Assembly (NCBI GenBank): GCA_030152565.1
Contig: JASLJE010000006.1
Location: forward strand, 1 to 64,000
Origin: Peptoniphilaceae bacterium
GTDB lineage: Bacteria; Bacillota; Clostridia; Tissierellales; Peptoniphilaceae
Length of the DNA stretch: 64,000 bases
Direction: 5' to 3'
Shown here in pieces: positions 62,874 through 64,000 of the stretch. The position numbers and the translations under genes are program-made. The notes under the pieces are model-generated. The model saw only the letters and a program-made list of their open reading frames with translations. It made no database searches and was not told the DNA's origin. The first letter of the stretch is position 1. The number at the start of each line of letters is the position of its first letter.

Positions 62874-63605
62874 TTATTCGCTTATTAAACTAGCTGCTGC
62901 TTCATCAACTATTATCTTAACATTTGGATGTAATTTTAACATGCTTGCAGGAATCATAGTGTTAATAAAATCGTTTTTAAGAGCCTTTATAGCCTTGGCT
63001 TTGTTTTCGCCTGAAGCAAGAAGGATAACCTCTTCAGCCTTGAATATAGAGCCTATACCCATAGATACAGCCTTAGTAGGTACATCTTCCTTAGATTCAA
63101 AGAATCTTGAGTTAGCTTCTATTGTTTCTTCAGTTAGATCTGTAACGTGAGTGTAAATATCTAATCTGGCAGCTGGTTCGTTAAAGCCTATGTGGGCATT
63201 AGTACCAATTCCTAGGATTTGTAGGTCTATACCACCTAGATCATCTATTTGTTTTTCATAGTCCTTACACTCAGCTTCCAAGTCTTCAGCAACTCCATTT
63301 GGCACATAGGTGTTGTTTTTATCAATATCTACTTGGTCAAATAAGTTTTTGTTCATAAAGTATCTATAACTTTGGTCATGGTCACCAGCTAGTCCTATGT
63401 ATTCATCTAGGTTTACTGACTTAATATCCTTAAAAGATACTTCTTTATTCTTGTTCATTTCAATTAAATTTTCATAAGTTTTTTCTGGTGTAGATCCTGT
63501 AGCCAGGCCTAGAACCATATTTGGTTTAGCATTGATTCTTTCTTTGATTAAATTAGCGGCATAGGCGCTCATTTCTTCGTAGTCTTTAAGTATTATAAAT
63601 TCCAT
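62874..63605 (-). CDS. nagB: Glucosamine-6-phosphate deaminase NagB
   Basis: NagB converts glucosamine-6-P to fructose-6-P and ammonia, the step that brings amino sugars into glycolysis. The 243-residue protein has the L-A-T-G-S-T-P phosphate loop, catalytic Asp67 in N-L-D-E-Y, and G-I-G-T-N-A-H-I-G-F-N-E-P with His138 and Glu143. Ala stands where Gly is usual in that motif. GGAGG lies six bases before the ATG at 63605. With MurQ, MupG and the kinase at 3-11 kb it would complete amino-sugar breakdown; nagA is not in the window. Confidence 0.96.
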   Translation of the reverse strand: MEFIILKDYEEMSAYAANLIKERINAKPNMVLGLATGSTPEKTYENLIEMNKNKEVSFKDIKSVNLDEYIGLAGDHDQSYRYFMNKNLFDQVDIDKNNTYVPNGVAEDLEAECKDYEKQIDDLGGIDLQILGIGTNAHIGFNEPAARLDIYTHVTDLTEETIEANSRFFESKEDVPTKAVSMGIGSIFKAEEVILLASGENKAKAIKALKNDFINTMIPASMLKLHPNVKIIVDEAAASLISE

Positions 63606-63633
63606 AATCAACCTCCATATATTTTATATGCTT

Positions 63634-63642
63634 ATTATAACA
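63634..63642 (-). promoter_or_regulatory. Extended -10 promoter of nagB
   Basis: On the minus strand TG-T-TATAAT lies 28 bases before the nagB ATG. The terminator of the preceding gene ends just upstream, so this should be nagB's own promoter. Confidence 0.6.
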
Positions 63643-63654
63643 TAAATACATCTT

Positions 63655-63684
63655 AAAAAATAAAGCTCCACCCTGGGGTGGAGC
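63655..63684 (-). terminator. Terminator of the GH13 gene (minus strand)
   Basis: GCTCCACC pairs with GGTGGAGC around a four-base loop; on the minus strand a T-rich tract (TTTATTTTTT) follows. Confidence 0.85.
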
Positions 63685-63687
63685 CTT

Positions 63688-64000
63688 TTAAACTTCTAGA
63701 ACTATGGATTGATAGGGCTCTAATGAGTCTATATCAAAGCTTGGGTAGTTATTTAAAAGTATGTTTGAATTCTTGTACTTTTGTTTCAACTTAGAATCCA
63801 TGTTATTTGTCAGCTTTCTATTGGTTAAATTGTTAATGACCAATAGGGAACTATCATCTAAAATTCTTTCAAATCCATAAATTTCATCCTTGCTTTTTAC
63901 CTGACCATACCAACCCTTAGCTATAAGGGGCTTGGTTTTTCTAAGTTCTATCAATTTTTGATAGTGATAGAAGATAGAGTTTTTGTCTTCTAGGGCTCTT
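63688..64000 (-). CDS. GH13-family glucosidase, C-terminal fragment
   Basis: The last about 104 residues of a glycoside hydrolase family 13 enzyme that continues beyond the window end; the frame is open to position 64000. S-I-F-Y-H-Y-Q-K-L-I-E-L-R-K-T-K-P is the typical end of the catalytic domain in oligo-1,6-glucosidases and trehalose-6-phosphate hydrolases, followed by the small beta-sheet domain (S-L-L-V-I-N-N-L). Which of these it is cannot be told from this part. The TTG at 63954 is not a start. Confidence 0.8.
   Translation of the reverse strand, partial: RALEDKNSIFYHYQKLIELRKTKPLIAKGWYGQVKSKDEIYGFERILDDSSLLVINNLTNRKLTNNMDSKLKQKYKNSNILLNNYPSFDIDSLEPYQSIVLEV

Noticed and set aside
62681..62893. 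A 70-residue open frame after the COG2426 gene
   Set aside because: It starts inside a terminator T-run and covers the nagB terminator; no ribosome site and no recognisable sequence.
1..64000. tRNA, rRNA, CRISPR arrays, insertion sequences and prophage genes
   Set aside because: I looked through the spacers and found none; all gaps are explained by terminators, promoters or the T-box, apart from the 11.2-11.5 kb stretch.

Overview
The window is a low-GC bacterial chromosome segment with Gram-positive features: strong GGAGG ribosome sites, an LPXTG surface protein, SepF, a T-box leader, Gram-positive SOS boxes (GAACATTTGTTC type) and U-tailed hairpin terminators. Gene content and order (ruvCAB-queA-tgt-yajC, the IspH-S1 fusion, PTS amino-sugar use, MiaB-MutS-MutL-MiaA) point to an anaerobic Firmicute; Peptoniphilaceae/Tissierellia (Anaerococcus, Peptoniphilus or a relative) is my best guess, from gene content only. 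I see no rRNA, tRNA, CRISPR array, insertion sequence or prophage. Almost everything down to 58.6 kb is on the + strand.

Region 1 (1-2.7 kb): the end of a Cna_B-type LPXTG surface protein, then a large AraC-type regulator. Region 2 (2.7-11.2 kb) is the accessory heart of the window: an apparently complete operon for uptake and breakdown of cell-wall amino sugars. It holds an RpiR/MurR-type regulator, MurQ etherase, a lactose/cellobiose-family PTS (IIA, an unknown small membrane protein, IIB, IIC), a GH4 6-phospho-beta-glycosidase, MupG (6-phospho-N-acetylmuramidase), a BadF/BadG-type amino-sugar kinase and an esterase. Together they could import disaccharides of GlcNAc and MurNAc, split them in either orientation, re-phosphorylate the free sugar and funnel everything to GlcNAc-6-P; nagB lies at 62.9-63.6 kb. 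Two inverted repeats upstream of the regulator are candidate operators.

Region 3 (11.2-34.1 kb): housekeeping genes in long, tightly spaced operons: an unknown protein with ruvC-ruvA-ruvB-queA-tgt-yajC; recJ-rel-dtd-MBL hydrolase-aspS-tcdA-rseC-like-glyA-der-plsY-gpsA; then a ylm-type division cluster (HlyD-like, yggS/ylmE, sepF, ylmH) with lspA, ung and an RluD-type synthase. Region 4 (34.1-47.9 kb): efp-nusB-xseA-xseB-ispA-argR-recN-nudix-M50 protease-scpA-scpB-rluB-mnmM-FAD protein-cmk-plsC-ispH/S1. The last gene joins IspH to ribosomal protein S1, and has an in-frame ATG behind a strong Shine-Dalgarno sequence at the junction.

Region 5 (47.9-58.6 kb): a DMT exporter, a T-box-controlled sodium symporter (probably for tyrosine), then miaB-mutS-mutL-miaA and a PLP enzyme of the methionine gamma-lyase/aluminium-resistance family. 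MutL lacks the usual endonuclease motifs. Region 6 (58.6-64 kb): short units in both orientations: a lipid kinase, an ArsR regulator, the divergent yneA-like/lexA pair with three SOS boxes, a Xer-type recombinase, a small membrane exporter, nagB, and the end of a GH13 glucosidase that runs off the window. Convergent pairs here share near-perfect palindromic bidirectional terminators.
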